From: Metabacillus halosaccharovorans
GTDB lineage: Bacteria > Bacillota > Bacilli > Bacillales > Bacillaceae
Reading direction: 5' to 3'
Length of the DNA: 64,000 bases
NCBI RefSeq assembly: GCF_002019635.1
Contig: NZ_KV917371.1
Span: 1,178,001-1,242,000, forward strand
Part shown: piece by piece, positions 32,940 to 44,435 of the stretch
How the letters are laid out: each line of letters begins with the position of its first letter
How positions within the stretch are numbered: position 1 is the stretch's first letter
The notes under the pieces: generated by a model
What the model was told of the DNA's origin: nothing
Databases searched by the model: none
The model's input: the letters and a program-made list of their open reading frames with translations, nothing else
Made by a program: the position numbers and the translations under genes

Positions 32940-33950
32940 TTATTTTTTACTAGATTCCCTTATAATGAGTTCCGTATCAATAAAAACAGGTTTTAAGTCT
33001 GTTTCACCGTGAATTAAATCATGTAGCATATGAGCAGCAAGCTTTCCTAATTGATCTTTATTTTGCTTAACTGTTGAAAGCTTTGGACTACTGTAACGAC
33101 ATGCATCTATGTCATCACATCCAATAACTGATATATCTTCAGGTACATGTAATCCTTTTTCTTTAATCGCTGCAATGGCACCGAAAGCCATTAAATCAGA
33201 AGCCGCAAAAACTGCTTTCGGAGATGTCGTGTCTTCAAGCATCTTGTTCATTGCAACATAGCCGCTCCCTTCTTTAAAATCACCGTATTGAAACCATTTT
33301 GGAGTGAATTGAATCCCTAGTTGATCCATCGCATCTTTAAATCCTTTTTCACGCAGCTCGGTAATGAGATAATGCTCTCTTCCCCCGATAAAACCAATTT
33401 CACGAATTCCTTGTCCGTAAAAGTGTTGAACAACCTTTCTGGCAAGGTTTACATTATCACTCATAACATAGCTTGCTTTAGGTCCTTGTAGCTCTAAGTC
33501 AATCCCAAGACTTGGGATACCTTCCCTAACAAGCTCATAAATGTCTTCCTCGATATCTTCCCCTGAGATAATGACACAACCATCTACTTGAAAGTGTCGA
33601 CATCTCGCTAGATAGCTTCCATGATCTTTGGAGATTTGTTCATTTGAAAACATGATAATGTCGTAGCCCAATAATCCAATAGCTTTTTTAAAGGATGTGA
33701 CGACTTCATTAAAAAAAGGATGAGTGAAATCCACATTTACTTTGCCGGCGTGTATAAGACCGATTAAATTGGATTTTTTCGTCGCTAAGGCTTTAGCAAA
33801 AAAGGTGGGCTGATACCCGGTCTCTTTAATAATGTCCATGACTTTTTTTCTTGTGTTTTCACTAATACCACTGTAGTTATTGATGATTTTCGAAACAGTT
33901 CCCGGAGAAACTCCGGCCATTTCAGCAATATCTTTTATCGTTAGATTCAT
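32940..33950 (-). CDS. LacI-family repressor, paralogue of the 23069-24070 gene
   Basis: 336 residues: [23 protein letters not shown], hinge, and sugar-sensing domain ending [20 protein letters not shown]. About three in four residues match the first LacI protein along the full length; the HTH differs at one residue in the quoted stretch. It probably recognises a similar operator. It stands alone, with its own terminator, between the pectate lyase gene and pyrG, at the right end of the accessory block. Control of the pectate lyase gene or cross-control of the cellulase regulon are both possible. Confidence 0.88.
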   Translation of the reverse strand: MNLTIKDIAEMAGVSPGTVSKIINNYSGISENTRKKVMDIIKETGYQPTFFAKALATKKSNLIGLIHAGKVNVDFTHPFFNEVVTSFKKAIGLLGYDIIMFSNEQISKDHGSYLARCRHFQVDGCVIISGEDIEEDIYELVREGIPSLGIDLELQGPKASYVMSDNVNLARKVVQHFYGQGIREIGFIGGREHYLITELREKGFKDAMDQLGIQFTPKWFQYGDFKEGSGYVAMNKMLEDTTSPKAVFAASDLMAFGAIAAIKEKGLHVPEDISVIGCDDIDACRYSSPKLSTVKQNKDQLGKLAAHMLHDLIHGETDLKPVFIDTELIIRESSKK

Positions 33951-34073
33951 TGCATTCCCTCTATTATCATCTGCATTTTTTAGTTACTTTCAACATTACT
34001 ATGATTTGTTCTTTTATTCAATTCACTTTTAAAAGCCCTTACATAAAGGATTGTCGATTACCACTCCAACAAT

Positions 34074-34120
34074 AAAAAAACTACCCTCGTCCCACTTATT
34101 AATAGTAGGTATGAGGGTAG
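34074..34120 (-). terminator. pyrG terminator
   Basis: CTACCCTC (34081-34088) pairs with GAGGGTAG (34113-34120) around a loop with minor internal pairing, followed on the minus strand by seven T (34074-34080). Confidence 0.8.
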
Positions 34121-34133
34121 CGTTATTTATGAC

Positions 34134-35771
<1,638 letters not shown>

Positions 35772-35863
35772 TTATTTTGTACAAAAGATGAAGAAATCAT
35801 TTAAGAACATAAAATGGGTTCATCTGAAAAACCAATAATATAGAAGCGTTACTTAAAAATATT

Positions 35864-35921
35864 GGAAAAACTTGGCTTATCGCCAAGTCCTAATGGTGAA
35901 AGCCTTAGTTTTTCTTATACT
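35864..35921. repeat. Short hairpin repeat, family C, diverged copy in the pyrG leader
   Basis: GGAAAAACTTGGCTTATCGCC and the following GGTGAAAGCCTTAGTTTTTC form the same architecture as 30674-30728: poly-A/T arms and a central GGCG/CGCC-type core, with much sequence change. It sits between the pyrG attenuator and start codon. Confidence 0.6.
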
Positions 35922-35950
35922 ATCATCAATAAATTCTAATACTTTCTGAT

Positions 35951-36039
35951 AGTATAAAATAAGAAAGCTCCCTTCCAAAACCATTTGAAAGGGAGCTGTA
36001 ATTGTGTAATTGATAAAACAATTGCTTTTTTAAGAGCCC
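35951..36039 (-). promoter_or_regulatory. pyrG leader: reiterative-transcription attenuator
   Basis: Transcription is predicted to begin with GGGCTC (36039 down to 36034), as in B. subtilis pyrG. The terminator is AGCTCCCTTTC (35987-35997, minus strand) against GAAGGGAGCT (35966-35975), then a T-rich tract (35951-35965). In the known mechanism, low CTP stalls polymerase before the C at +4, extra G residues are added, and the poly-G 5' end pairs with the CUCCCUUUC strand to prevent termination. All required pieces are visible. Confidence 0.9.
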
Positions 36040-36046
36040 AAAATAG

Positions 36047-36075
36047 ATTCTACCTAGTTAGAAATAGAAAGTCAA
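36047..36075 (-). promoter_or_regulatory. pyrG promoter
   Basis: -35 TTGACT (36070-36075), 17-bp spacer, -10 TAGAAT (36047-36052) on the minus strand. The GGG start lies seven bases after the -10. Confidence 0.88.
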
Positions 36076-36087
36076 GACGATTTCTTT

Positions 36088-36651
36088 TTATTTTTCGTCA
36101 TCGTCTAAATCGTCATCTTCGTCTTCATCATCTTCGTCATCTAAATCATAGTCCTCATCATCATCGTCAATGAGATCTTCATCATCTAGATCTTCATCAT
36201 CATCATCATCTGCGTCATCCAGATCATCAAAATCTTCATCTTCGTCATCATCTGTGTCATCGAAGTCATCTAGATCATCATAATCCAGATCTTCTTCAAG
36301 CTCATCATATACATCATCCAGATCTTCTTCATCATCAGTCTTTTTAGCTTTTTTCTTCTTCGGTTTAGCGACCGGTACAATTTCTTCTTCAATTTGCTCA
36401 TATGGATACCACGTACGTAGTCCCCACATGTTTTCACCTACACAAATAAAGCGGCCATCAATGTTAATATCTGTATAGAATTGTGCGATTTTATCTTCAA
36501 CTTGCTGCTTTGTTAAACCTAGCAATCCTTTTATTTCCTCTACTAATTCACTGAAAATATAAGGTTTTTTGCTATCTTCAAAAAGCTCATAGGCAACTTC
36601 TACCATTGCCATTTCTTTTATTTGTTCGTCTGTTAATTGTTTTAGACTCAA
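36088..36651 (-). CDS. rpoE: RNA polymerase delta subunit
   Basis: 187 residues (B. subtilis: 173). The N-terminal HARE-type winged helix (ELVEEIKGLLGLTKQQVEDK ... FICVGENMWGLRTWYP) spans about residues 10-90. A short basic segment (AKPKKKKAKK) follows, then about 75 residues that are almost only Asp and Glu. The subunit binds RNA polymerase, speeds its recycling and reduces weak promoter and nucleic acid binding through the acidic tail. It lies upstream of pyrG as in B. subtilis. The pyrG promoter starts just past its stop codon. Confidence 0.96.
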   Translation of the reverse strand: MSLKQLTDEQIKEMAMVEVAYELFEDSKKPYIFSELVEEIKGLLGLTKQQVEDKIAQFYTDINIDGRFICVGENMWGLRTWYPYEQIEEEIVPVAKPKKKKAKKTDDEEDLDDVYDELEEDLDYDDLDDFDDTDDDEDEDFDDLDDADDDDDEDLDDEDLIDDDDEDYDLDDEDDEDEDDDLDDDEK

Positions 36652-37063
36652 GTTCCGGCACTCCCTTTCAAGGTCATCAATATCTATCGGCTAACCTCTT
36701 AACCTTCTAGCATTAGAGTAAGAAAGCCGCAATCATAAGATTATGTACAAAATAAACCTAACAAATCATACCATTCATTATAAACAATTTCTAGCGGTTT
36801 ATGCCACCTTTATCAACTAAAAATTTGGTTCTTTCAAAGTTGGCTATTTTCGTAAACTTTCATGTTTAATATAATTTGTATTGCTTGTCGGGGCTGATCA
36901 AGGCGCTTCCGCATTTCTAGCAGGAGTCTCGCACCTTCCACGTAAATCAACCTTATTTGGTTTAGTTCTCAAAAAAGATCAAACAGGATAAACAGTACTG
37001 AGATAAATAGATCTAATTACTATACTAGCTACAAAAACTTATGTTTTTTAATTCAAAAATTGA
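36652..37063. repeat. rpoE/icmF gap with a junction of family A and family B fragments (36892-36960)
   Basis: No gene in about 410 bp. At 36892-36919 the sequence is the reverse complement of the start of family A (as at 9996-10032). From about 36920 it continues as the end of family B, with GCAGGAGTCTCGCACCTT as at 411-428. Both pieces are truncated at the joint. Nothing else was recognised. Confidence 0.7.
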
Positions 37064-37107
37064 AAACTAGAAAAGAAACCGACTACTTACCGGTTTCTTT
37101 CTAGTTT
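37064..37107 (-). terminator. icmF terminator
   Basis: AAACTAGAAAAGAAACCG pairs with CGGTTTCTTTCTAGTTT around an 8- to 9-base loop. It lies just past the icmF stop. Confidence 0.75.
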
Positions 37108-37110
37108 AAA

Positions 37111-40100
37111 TCACATATTCCGTCTATATTGTCCTCCAACTTCGTATAGTGCTTGGGTGATTTGGCCGAGGCTTGCTACTTTTACTGTTTCCATTAGTTC
37201 AGCGAATATATTTCCTTTATGAATGGCTGTTTGTTTCAGTTTCGTTAATGCCTCGCTTACTTCGTTTTCATGTGTTTGATGGAATCTTTTAAGGTTTTGA
37301 ATTTGGGTTTCTTTTTCCTCTTTTGATGCACGGGCAAGTTCTATTGTATCCATCATTTCTTCAGTTGGCGGGTTTGGGTTTAAGTAGGTGTTGACTCCAA
37401 TGATCGGCAGCTCTCCCGTGTGCTTTTTCATTTCATAGTGCATTGATTCGTCTTGAATTTTTCCACGCTGATATTGAGTTTCCATTGCACCCAGCACACC
37501 GCCGCGTTCATTGATTCGATCAAATTCCTGAAGGACAGCTTCCTCTACTAAGTCTGTTAATTCTTCTACGATAAATGAACCTTGTAGAGGGTTTTCATTT
37601 TTGGTTAATCCATGCTCTTTTGTAATGATCATTTGAATGGCCATCGCACGACGAACCGATTCCTCTGATGGCGTTGTTATGGCTTCATCGTAGGCATTTG
37701 TGTGGAGAGAGTTGCAATTATCATGAAGTGCCATCAATGCCTGCAGTGTTGTACGAATGTCGTTAAAATCGATTTCCTGTGCATGCAGGGATCGTCCAGA
37801 TGTTTGGATATGATACTTTAATTTTTGACTTCGTTCATTTGCGCCATACTTATCTCTCATAACCGTAGCCCAAATTCTTCGGGCCACCCGGCCGATGACG
37901 GTATATTCCGAATCCAATCCATTACTAAAAAAGAACGACAGATTTGGTGCAAAAGAATCGATATCCATTCCTCTGCTTAGATAATATTCTACGTACGTAA
38001 ATCCATTAGAAAGGGTAAAAGCCAGCTGTGAAATAGGATTTGCACCTGCTTCTGCAATATGATAACCGGAGATGGACACTGAGTAGTAATTTCTCACATT
38101 TTGATCAATAAAGTATTGCTGAATGTCTCCCATAAGCCTTAAGGCAAATTCTGTTGAGAATATACATGTATTTTGACCTTGATCTTCCTTTAAAATATCA
38201 GCTTGAACCGTTCCCCTTACAGTTTGGAGGGTGTACGCCTTTACTTCGCTTACCTCCTGAGCTGTTAAAGCACGACCTATCTCGGCTTCCTTCACTTTTA
38301 TCTGCTGATCAATCGCTGTGTTCATAAACATCGCCAAAATAATTGGAGCCGGACCATTAATTGTCATCGAAACAGAGGTGGATGGTGCACATAAATCAAA
38401 GCCTTCATACAGTTTTTTCATATCTTCGAGCGTACATACACTTACACCGCTTTCACCAATTTTCCCATAAATATCAGGGCGGTAAGCAGGATCTTCACCA
38501 TATAATGTAACAGAATCAAAGGCTGTGCTCAGACGCTTTGCTGAATCATCTTTTGATAAATAATGAAAACGCCGGTTTGTCCGTGCAGGTGTTCCTTCAC
38601 CTGCGAATTGTCTTTTCGGATCCTCACCTTCTCGTTTAAATGGGAAAACTCCTGCAGTAAACGGAAAAGCCCCTGGTACATTCTCTTTGTATAACCAAGT
38701 TAAAATATCACCATCATTTTTGTATGTTGGTAAAGCAACCTTTGGTATTGAAAGACCGGAAAGTGAAGTCGTACGTAGCTTTATGACAATTTCTTTATTG
38801 CGAATAACGGTTGTAAATTCAGTTTGTGCATACTTTTCTCTTAAATCCGACCATTTAGCCAACAGTTCCTTTGATTGTGGTGTCAGCTGCTGTTCAAGCT
38901 TATGTTGAAGTACTCGTAATGAAGTCACAACTTCCTCATTTTTTTCATGCTCTGTTAAAGCTTCAAGAGTTCCTTTTACTTGAAAAATCTTTGTGGCAAG
39001 ATCTGCTTGCTTTTCTGCAAGATGATGATAGTTTCTGACGGTTTCACTAATTTCTCTTAGATAATATCTTCGTTCTGGCGGGATGATGACATTTTGCTTT
39101 TCAACTTCTTTGACGACAGGTAATGTTGACTGCCAGTTCAAGCTCGACTTTTCATTTATCATCTCTAAAATTTTAGCAAATAACGTGTTTGTTCCCAGAT
39201 CATTAAACTGACTTGCAATGGTGCCAAAAATGGGCATATCATCTAAAGATTTATCAAAAAGCATCCGGCTGCGTTGATATTGCTTTTGTACTTGGCGCTT
39301 TGCATCCTCTGATCCTTTGCGCTCAAATTTATTAATAACGACCAGGTCGGCATAATCGAGCATGTCGATTTTTTCTAATTGAGATGGTGCTCCAAATTCA
39401 CTTGTCATCACATACATTGAAAGATCACAAACCTCAGCGATCTCTGCATCACCTTGACCGATTCCACTCGTTTCCACGATCACAAGATCAAATCCTGCTG
39501 CCTTCACAATGGAAATTGCATCGTGAATCGCAAGGGAAATCTCTGACTTGGATTGACGGGTTGCCAAGCTTCTCATAAAAACCTGTGGGGAGAAAATGGC
39601 ATTCATCCTAATTCGATCTCCGAGTAATGCCCCCCCTGTTTTTTGCTTTGTAGGATCTACAGATAAAACAGCAATTCGAATGTCTTCGATTTCATTAAGA
39701 AACCGTCTGATTAATTCATCAGTCAGCGAGCTTTTTCCCGCTCCACCGGTTCCCGTAATGCCAAGAACGGGTATGTTCTTAGTTTGTGAGATCATTTCCT
39801 GGAAAATAGGTTCTACGTTCTCAGGTAATGCTTGCTGTGAAATTTTCGCTTCAGCATAGGATATCAGTTTTGCAACTGTTTTTATATCACCAGATGTTAG
39901 CTGATCGACCTTCACATCATCCTGACCTACTGGAGAAAAATCACATTCCTTTAACATGTAGTCAATCATTCCCTGTAACCCAAGCTCCCGGCCATCTTCA
40001 GGTGAAAAAATCTTCGCAATTCCATACTCGTGAAGTTCTTTTATTTCTCTGGGAATAATAACGCCGCCTCCGCCACCAAAAAGGCGGATATGTCCTGCCC

Positions 40101-40371
40101 CTTTTTCCTGCAGCAGATCATACATGTACTTGAAAAATTCAACATGTCCTCCTTGATAAGAAGAAATCGCAATTCCTTGGACATCCTCTTGAATAGCAGC
40201 AGAGACAATTTCTTCTACAGAACGATTATGTCCTAAGTGAATCACTTCTGCTCCGCTTGCCTGCAAAATCCGCCGCATAATATTGATTGATGCATCATGA
40301 CCATCAAACAAGCTTGAAGCTGTGACAAATCGAATATGATGTGTTGGTTTATAACTTTTAACTACTGCCAT
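37111..40371 (-). CDS. icmF: Fused isobutyryl-CoA mutase (IcmF)
   Basis: 1086 residues. Order: N-terminal B12-binding domain ([17 protein letters not shown], cobalt-ligand His near residue 25); MeaI-like GTPase chaperone with P-loop [14 protein letters not shown] near 205 and NKF-type base-specificity motif [10 protein letters not shown]; linker; C-terminal mutase barrel with [20 protein letters not shown] and [17 protein letters not shown]. The enzyme interconverts isobutyryl-CoA and n-butyryl-CoA with adenosylcobalamin. It starts immediately after the TetR stop codon (TAGATG), so it is translationally coupled. The gene is not at this place in B. subtilis. Context links it to branched-chain acyl-CoA use. 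Confidence 0.95.
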   Translation of the reverse strand: MAVVKSYKPTHHIRFVTASSLFDGHDASINIMRRILQASGAEVIHLGHNRSVEEIVSAAIQEDVQGIAISSYQGGHVEFFKYMYDLLQEKGAGHIRLFGGGGGVIIPREIKELHEYGIAKIFSPEDGRELGLQGMIDYMLKECDFSPVGQDDVKVDQLTSGDIKTVAKLISYAEAKISQQALPENVEPIFQEMISQTKNIPVLGITGTGGAGKSSLTDELIRRFLNEIEDIRIAVLSVDPTKQKTGGALLGDRIRMNAIFSPQVFMRSLATRQSKSEISLAIHDAISIVKAAGFDLVIVETSGIGQGDAEIAEVCDLSMYVMTSEFGAPSQLEKIDMLDYADLVVINKFERKGSEDAKRQVQKQYQRSRMLFDKSLDDMPIFGTIASQFNDLGTNTLFAKILEMINEKSSLNWQSTLPVVKEVEKQNVIIPPERRYYLREISETVRNYHHLAEKQADLATKIFQVKGTLEALTEHEKNEEVVTSLRVLQHKLEQQLTPQSKELLAKWSDLREKYAQTEFTTVIRNKEIVIKLRTTSLSGLSIPKVALPTYKNDGDILTWLYKENVPGAFPFTAGVFPFKREGEDPKRQFAGEGTPARTNRRFHYLSKDDSAKRLSTAFDSVTLYGEDPAYRPDIYGKIGESGVSVCTLEDMKKLYEGFDLCAPSTSVSMTINGPAPIILAMFMNTAIDQQIKVKEAEIGRALTAQEVSEVKAYTLQTVRGTVQADILKEDQGQNTCIFSTEFALRLMGDIQQYFIDQNVRNYYSVSISGYHIAEAGANPISQLAFTLSNGFTYVEYYLSRGMDIDSFAPNLSFFFSNGLDSEYTVIGRVARRIWATVMRDKYGANERSQKLKYHIQTSGRSLHAQEIDFNDIRTTLQALMALHDNCNSLHTNAYDEAITTPSEESVRRAMAIQMIITKEHGLTKNENPLQGSFIVEELTDLVEEAVLQEFDRINERGGVLGAMETQYQRGKIQDESMHYEMKKHTGELPIIGVNTYLNPNPPTEEMMDTIELARASKEEKETQIQNLKRFHQTHENEVSEALTKLKQTAIHKGNIFAELMETVKVASLGQITQALYEVGGQYRRNM

Positions 40372-41016
40372 CTAATCACCCCTTTGTTCGTGCTGTTCCT
40401 CTCCTACCCCTTGTAAAATCACCTTTGTTTGCAGCTCAATATATTCGTCTATTGTATATATTTTTTGGAGAGCCCACCTGCGAAATCCCCACATTTGTCC
40501 TTGTACAAAGATGTTATGGGCAATTAATTCAGATTCTTTTTCCGAAAGTGTGAGCTCTCCATTTTTTACGCAGCAATCGATGATGTGTTTAAACATCCCG
40601 ACCATTTCAATTTCTTTTTTTAATACATAAGGCAGAGCATCTTTTGAAAGAGATTTTGCTTCCTGGTACATGACAAGGACTTCATCCTGCATATCATCCA
40701 TCACTTTAAAGTAGTTTTCAATCGCCTGCTTGAGGCTTTCGATTGTTCCTTGCTTTGTATCAAGGTTTTCTTCAAGTCGGATGTGGACCTGGTCATAAAT
40801 CCTGTCACAGACCAGGTACAGTACATCTTCTTTTTGTCGGATGTATTCATATAATGTGCCGATGCTGAAGCCTGCCGCCCGGGCAATTTCTCTTGTTGTT
40901 GTTCTGTGAAATCCTTTTTCTTTAAAAAGGGTTACAGCACCCTTGATCATTTGCTCTCTGCGTTTTTCAATTAATTTTTCATCTTTTACAGATGCGACAA
41001 CTTCTCGTTTTTTCAT
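40372..41016 (-). CDS. TetR-family regulator, FadR-like candidate
   Basis: 214 residues from MKKREVVASVKDEK. N-terminal HTH: FHRTTTREIARAAGFSIGTL with YEYIRQKEDVLY. The C-terminal helical ligand domain is typical of acyl-CoA-sensing TetR proteins. The start at 41016 has AGGTGG upstream; the longer frame to 41190 runs through a family B hairpin and is rejected. It sits between acdA and icmF in the acyl-CoA operon. Candidate binding sites are the palindrome at 41161-41179 and the FadR-like sites before thl and fadF. Which of these it binds is not established. Confidence 0.85.
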   Translation of the reverse strand: MKKREVVASVKDEKLIEKRREQMIKGAVTLFKEKGFHRTTTREIARAAGFSIGTLYEYIRQKEDVLYLVCDRIYDQVHIRLEENLDTKQGTIESLKQAIENYFKVMDDMQDEVLVMYQEAKSLSKDALPYVLKKEIEMVGMFKHIIDCCVKNGELTLSEKESELIAHNIFVQGQMWGFRRWALQKIYTIDEYIELQTKVILQGVGEEQHEQRGD

Positions 41017-41107
41017 CTGTGTTTCCCACCTAACATAGACACTTTCGCATACTTTGTTGATTTTCAAAATAGTTGACGGTAAAAAATAGTTCGTTCCATT
41101 GCGCTCC

Positions 41108-41139
41108 AGACACTCACTTCCCGCAGGAGTCGAGTGTCT
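41108..41139. repeat. Family B-related hairpin
   Basis: AGACACTC (41108-41115) pairs with GAGTGTCT (41132-41139) around CCCGCAGGAGTC, a sequence shared with family B. It lies between acdA and tetR. Confidence 0.55.
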
Positions 41140-41160
41140 TCCGCTCCATTTCACTCTTGT

Positions 41161-41179
41161 TTTAGAATGAGATTCTAAA
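41161..41179. promoter_or_regulatory. Perfect palindrome upstream of tetR, possible operator
   Basis: TTTAGAAT-GAG-ATTCTAAA, an 8+3+8 perfect inverted repeat about 145 bp upstream of the tetR start. There is no T-run, so it is unlikely to be a terminator. It may be an operator for the adjacent TetR protein. Confidence 0.45.
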
Positions 41180-41207
41180 GCAACAAACACTAAAGGACTT
41201 ATAAAAT

Positions 41208-42347
41208 CTATTTCGTTAGCATTCTAGAAATCACCAGTCGTTGAATTTCTTGGGTTCCTTCGTAGATTTGGGTTATTTTTGCGTCTCTCATGTAGCGTTC
41301 TACAGGGTAGTCTTTTGTATAGCCGTAGCCTCCGAATACTTGGACTGCTTCTGTTGTGACCTTCATTGCTGTGTCTCCTGCAAAGAGTTTTGACATAGCC
41401 GATTCTTTTCCATATGGAAGTCCCTTTGATTCAAGCCATGCCGCTTGATAGGTTAACAGACGTGCTGCTTCAATGCTTGTCGCCATATCAGCCAGCTTGA
41501 AGCTAATTCCCTGCTGTGCGGCAATGGGCTTGCCGAACTGTTCACGTTCCTTTGCATAGGCAACAGCTGCATCTAGTGCGCCTTGTGCGATTCCTACTGC
41601 TTGTGCGGCAATTCCGTTTCTACCGCCATCTAATGTCATCATCGCAATTTTAAAGCCTTCACCAATTTGACCTAATATGTTTTCCTTTGGCACTTTGCAT
41701 TCTTCAAAGATAATTTCTGTTGTTGGTGAGGAACGAATGCCCAGTTTGCTTTCTTTTTTACCGACAGAAAAGCCTTCAAAATCTTTCTCAATAATAAATG
41801 CGGTTGTGCCTTTATGTTTACTTGAAGGGTCCGTTATGGCAAAAACGATATAAAGGTCGGCAATTCCACCGTTTGTAATAAAGATTTTTGATCCATTTAA
41901 TACGTAGTGATCTCCGTCTTCCCTGGCATGTGTGCGCATTCCGCCGGCATCCGATCCTGAACCGGGCTCTGTTAATCCGTAGGCACCAATTTTTTCGCCA
42001 AGTGCCATAGGCGTTAAATATTTTTGTTTTTGCTCCTCTGTTCCGAATTTATATAAAGGCCACCCCGCCAGCGATGTGTGGGCTGATAATGTCACACCTG
42101 TTGATGCACATACCCTTGAGAGCTCTTCAACTGCAATCACATAAGCTAAATAGTCACTGCCGATTCCTCCATATTCTTCAGGCCATGGAATTCCCGTTAA
42201 GCCCAATTCCGCCATTTTCTTAAAAATGTTCATGTCAAATCGTTCTTGTTCATCTCGTTCAGCTGCTGTTGGTTCAACTTCTTTTCTAGCAAAATCCCGA
42301 ACTGTTTTTCTTAACATTTCATGTTCTTCAGATAGCTTAAAGTACAT
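41208..42347 (-). CDS. acdA: Acyl-CoA dehydrogenase, AcdA
   Basis: 379 residues from [20 protein letters not shown]. It is an FAD enzyme oxidising acyl-CoA to enoyl-CoA and passing electrons to ETF. Visible are the FAD/substrate signature [30 protein letters not shown], the [10 protein letters not shown] region and the catalytic Glu in [20 protein letters not shown]. It matches B. subtilis AcdA closely, also encoded next to fadF and rpoE. The start at 42347 follows AAAGGGGAG; an ATG eight codons earlier is weaker. It follows the second dehydrogenase gene by 27 bp. Confidence 0.93.
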   Translation of the reverse strand: MYFKLSEEHEMLRKTVRDFARKEVEPTAAERDEQERFDMNIFKKMAELGLTGIPWPEEYGGIGSDYLAYVIAVEELSRVCASTGVTLSAHTSLAGWPLYKFGTEEQKQKYLTPMALGEKIGAYGLTEPGSGSDAGGMRTHAREDGDHYVLNGSKIFITNGGIADLYIVFAITDPSSKHKGTTAFIIEKDFEGFSVGKKESKLGIRSSPTTEIIFEECKVPKENILGQIGEGFKIAMMTLDGGRNGIAAQAVGIAQGALDAAVAYAKEREQFGKPIAAQQGISFKLADMATSIEAARLLTYQAAWLESKGLPYGKESAMSKLFAGDTAMKVTTEAVQVFGGYGYTKDYPVERYMRDAKITQIYEGTQEIQRLVISRMLTK

Positions 42348-42374
42348 TGTGTTCTCCCCTTTGTACCGCATAAT

Positions 42375-43517
42375 TTATCGTTCTCTTAATAGATGCTTAC
42401 TGATGACGATTCGTTGGATTTCACTTGTGCCTTCATAGATTTCACATACTTTGGCATCACGGAAATACCGTTCAACAGGGTAATCCTTTGTATAGCCGTA
42501 GCCTCCAAACACCTGTATCGCCTCTGTTGTGACGCTCATTGCCGTTTTGGAAGCAAATAATTTGGCCATTGCGGCTTGCTTTCCACAAGGCATGCCCTGG
42601 TCCTTTAACCAAGCTGCCTGATAGACTAATAGTTTCGCCGCCTCCACATTTGTCGCCATGTCAGCAAGCTTAAAAGAAATACCCTGTTGAGCAGAAATTG
42701 ACTTGCCAAATTGCCTTCGCTCCCCGGCATATTGTACAGCTTTTTCAAGTGCGGCTTCCGCAATGCCCAATGCCTGTGCGGCGATGCCAATTCGGCCGCC
42801 ATCAAGATTTGCCATTGCAATTTTAAAGCCTTCCCCTTCATGTCCAAGAAGGTTTTCAATTGGAACCTGTGCATCTTCAAAGATAAGCTGAACCGTTCTC
42901 GATCCATTTAAGCCCATCTTGTGTTCATCCTTGCCGATAATCAATCCAGGTGTATCTTTTTCAATAATAAACGCAGAGATGCTGGTACTCGCTTTCTCTT
43001 CCCCTGTTCTGGCAAACACGATATAGGTGTCTGCTTCCCCACCATTTGTAATGAACATCTTTGATCCATTCAGCACATAAAATTGACCCTTTTTTACGGC
43101 TTTTGTTTTCATGCTTGCCGCATCGGATCCTGAGCCCGGTTCTGTTAAACAAAAGGCTCCTAAATGTTCCCCTCGTGCCAGCTTTTTTACGTACTTTTCT
43201 TTTTGCGCTTCCGTGCCAAACGACAAAATCGGATATGTTCCAACCGATGTATGAACAGATAAAATAACTGCCAATGTTGCACTTACCTTTGCCAGTTCAT
43301 GAATAACCATCATATAAGAAGTAAAATCCAGATTCCCACCGTCATATTTGCTTGGAACCGGGATTCCCATCAGCCCCAATTCCGCCATTTTGTTGAGAAT
43401 TGTTCTGGGAAATACTCCTTTTTCCATTTGCTCAACAAACGGCTCTACCTCTGTTTTCGCAAAATCACGTACCATTTTTCGTAACATCATTTGTTCATCT
43501 GTTAACGCTACATTCAT
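42375..43517 (-). CDS. Acyl-CoA dehydrogenase, MmgC-like
   Basis: 380 residues. Same family as the neighbouring AcdA but about half identical by eye. Motifs: [52 protein letters not shown] and catalytic Glu in [20 protein letters not shown]. It is closer to MmgC-type short-chain dehydrogenases. Two dehydrogenases in tandem suggest different chain lengths or branched substrates. It forms an operon with hbd upstream and acdA downstream. RBS is AAGGGGTGG. Confidence 0.92.
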   Translation of the reverse strand: MNVALTDEQMMLRKMVRDFAKTEVEPFVEQMEKGVFPRTILNKMAELGLMGIPVPSKYDGGNLDFTSYMMVIHELAKVSATLAVILSVHTSVGTYPILSFGTEAQKEKYVKKLARGEHLGAFCLTEPGSGSDAASMKTKAVKKGQFYVLNGSKMFITNGGEADTYIVFARTGEEKASTSISAFIIEKDTPGLIIGKDEHKMGLNGSRTVQLIFEDAQVPIENLLGHEGEGFKIAMANLDGGRIGIAAQALGIAEAALEKAVQYAGERRQFGKSISAQQGISFKLADMATNVEAAKLLVYQAAWLKDQGMPCGKQAAMAKLFASKTAMSVTTEAIQVFGGYGYTKDYPVERYFRDAKVCEIYEGTSEIQRIVISKHLLRER

Positions 43518-43549
43518 AGATGCCCACCCCTTTGGTCATATCAGATGTT

Positions 43550-44401
43550 TTACGAATACTGATAAAAGCCTCTGCCTGATTTTCGACCGAGCCACCCTGC
43601 TTTTACGTATTTTCTTAGTAATGGACATGGTCGGTACTTATCATCACCGAAGCCCTCGTGAAGGGTTTCCATAATATAAAGACACGTATCTAAGCCAATA
43701 AAGTCAGCAAGGGTTAGCGGTCCCATTGGATGATTCATGCCAAGCTTCATGACTTCATCAACCGCTTCCGGCTCTGCTACACCTTCATATACTGTAAAAA
43801 TGGCCTCATTAATCATTGGCATTAAAATTCGGTTTGACACAAATCCCGGAAAGTCCTGGACTTCAACAGGTGTTTTATTAAGTTTCCTTGTTACGGCATC
43901 AATTTGCTCATACACCTCATCTGATGTTGCTAATCCCCGTATGATTTCGACCAATTTCATGACTGGCACAGGATTCATAAAGTGCATGCCTATAACCCGA
44001 TCAGGTCTGGTTGTGGCGGCAGCGATTTCTGTGATCGGCAATGATGAGGTGTTTGTTGCTAAAATCGTCTTTTCACTCGCCAACTGATCCAGTTTTTCAA
44101 ATAGACTGGTTTTGACTTCCATTTTTTCGATGATTGCTTCAATAATAAGATCTGCTTTCTTCACATCATCAAGAGTTGAGGAAACGTTTAGTCTTTGAAT
44201 GATTTCTTCTTTTTCGCTGTTTGTTAGCTTTTCCTTCTCCACCTGTTTTTGAAGTTGCTTTTTAATGGAGTTGATACCTTTATGGACGATTTCCTCATTT
44301 AGATCATGAAGAATAACCTCATAGCCTGCCATTGCACAAACTTGGGCGATCCCTGAACCCATTTGCCCTGCGCCGATCACCATGATTTGTTGAATTGTCA
44401 T
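43550..44401 (-). CDS. 3-hydroxybutyryl-CoA dehydrogenase (MmgB-like)
   Basis: 283 residues, the usual length. It oxidises 3-hydroxyacyl-CoA to 3-ketoacyl-CoA with NAD(P). N-terminal Rossmann motif VIGAGQMGSGIAQVCA; catalytic His in GMHFMNPVPVMKLVEII near residue 139 with the partner Glu; Asn in FPGFVSNRILMPMINEA; and C-terminal dimer domain DEVMKLGMNHPMGPL. It lies between the thiolase and the dehydrogenases with short gaps (34 and 32 bp). RBS AAGGAGGG. Confidence 0.95.
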   Translation of the reverse strand: MTIQQIMVIGAGQMGSGIAQVCAMAGYEVILHDLNEEIVHKGINSIKKQLQKQVEKEKLTNSEKEEIIQRLNVSSTLDDVKKADLIIEAIIEKMEVKTSLFEKLDQLASEKTILATNTSSLPITEIAAATTRPDRVIGMHFMNPVPVMKLVEIIRGLATSDEVYEQIDAVTRKLNKTPVEVQDFPGFVSNRILMPMINEAIFTVYEGVAEPEAVDEVMKLGMNHPMGPLTLADFIGLDTCLYIMETLHEGFGDDKYRPCPLLRKYVKAGWLGRKSGRGFYQYS

Positions 44402-44435
44402 CGAAACCCTCCTTGATTTGCTTGATCACTCTCTA

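Noticed and set aside
36088-36350. Asp/Glu-coding low-complexity stretch as a tandem repeat of separate interest
   Set aside because: It is the normal acidic tail of the RNA polymerase delta subunit.
37064-37107. GAAACCG...CGGTTTC pair near icmF as a sixth LacI operator
   Set aside because: The half sites are separated by about ten bases and are part of the icmF terminator stem, unlike the contiguous 12-bp operator.
41017-41190. 58-residue N-terminal extension of the TetR protein
   Set aside because: It reads through a family B hairpin and a palindrome. The ATG at 41016 has an RBS and gives the normal TetR start.
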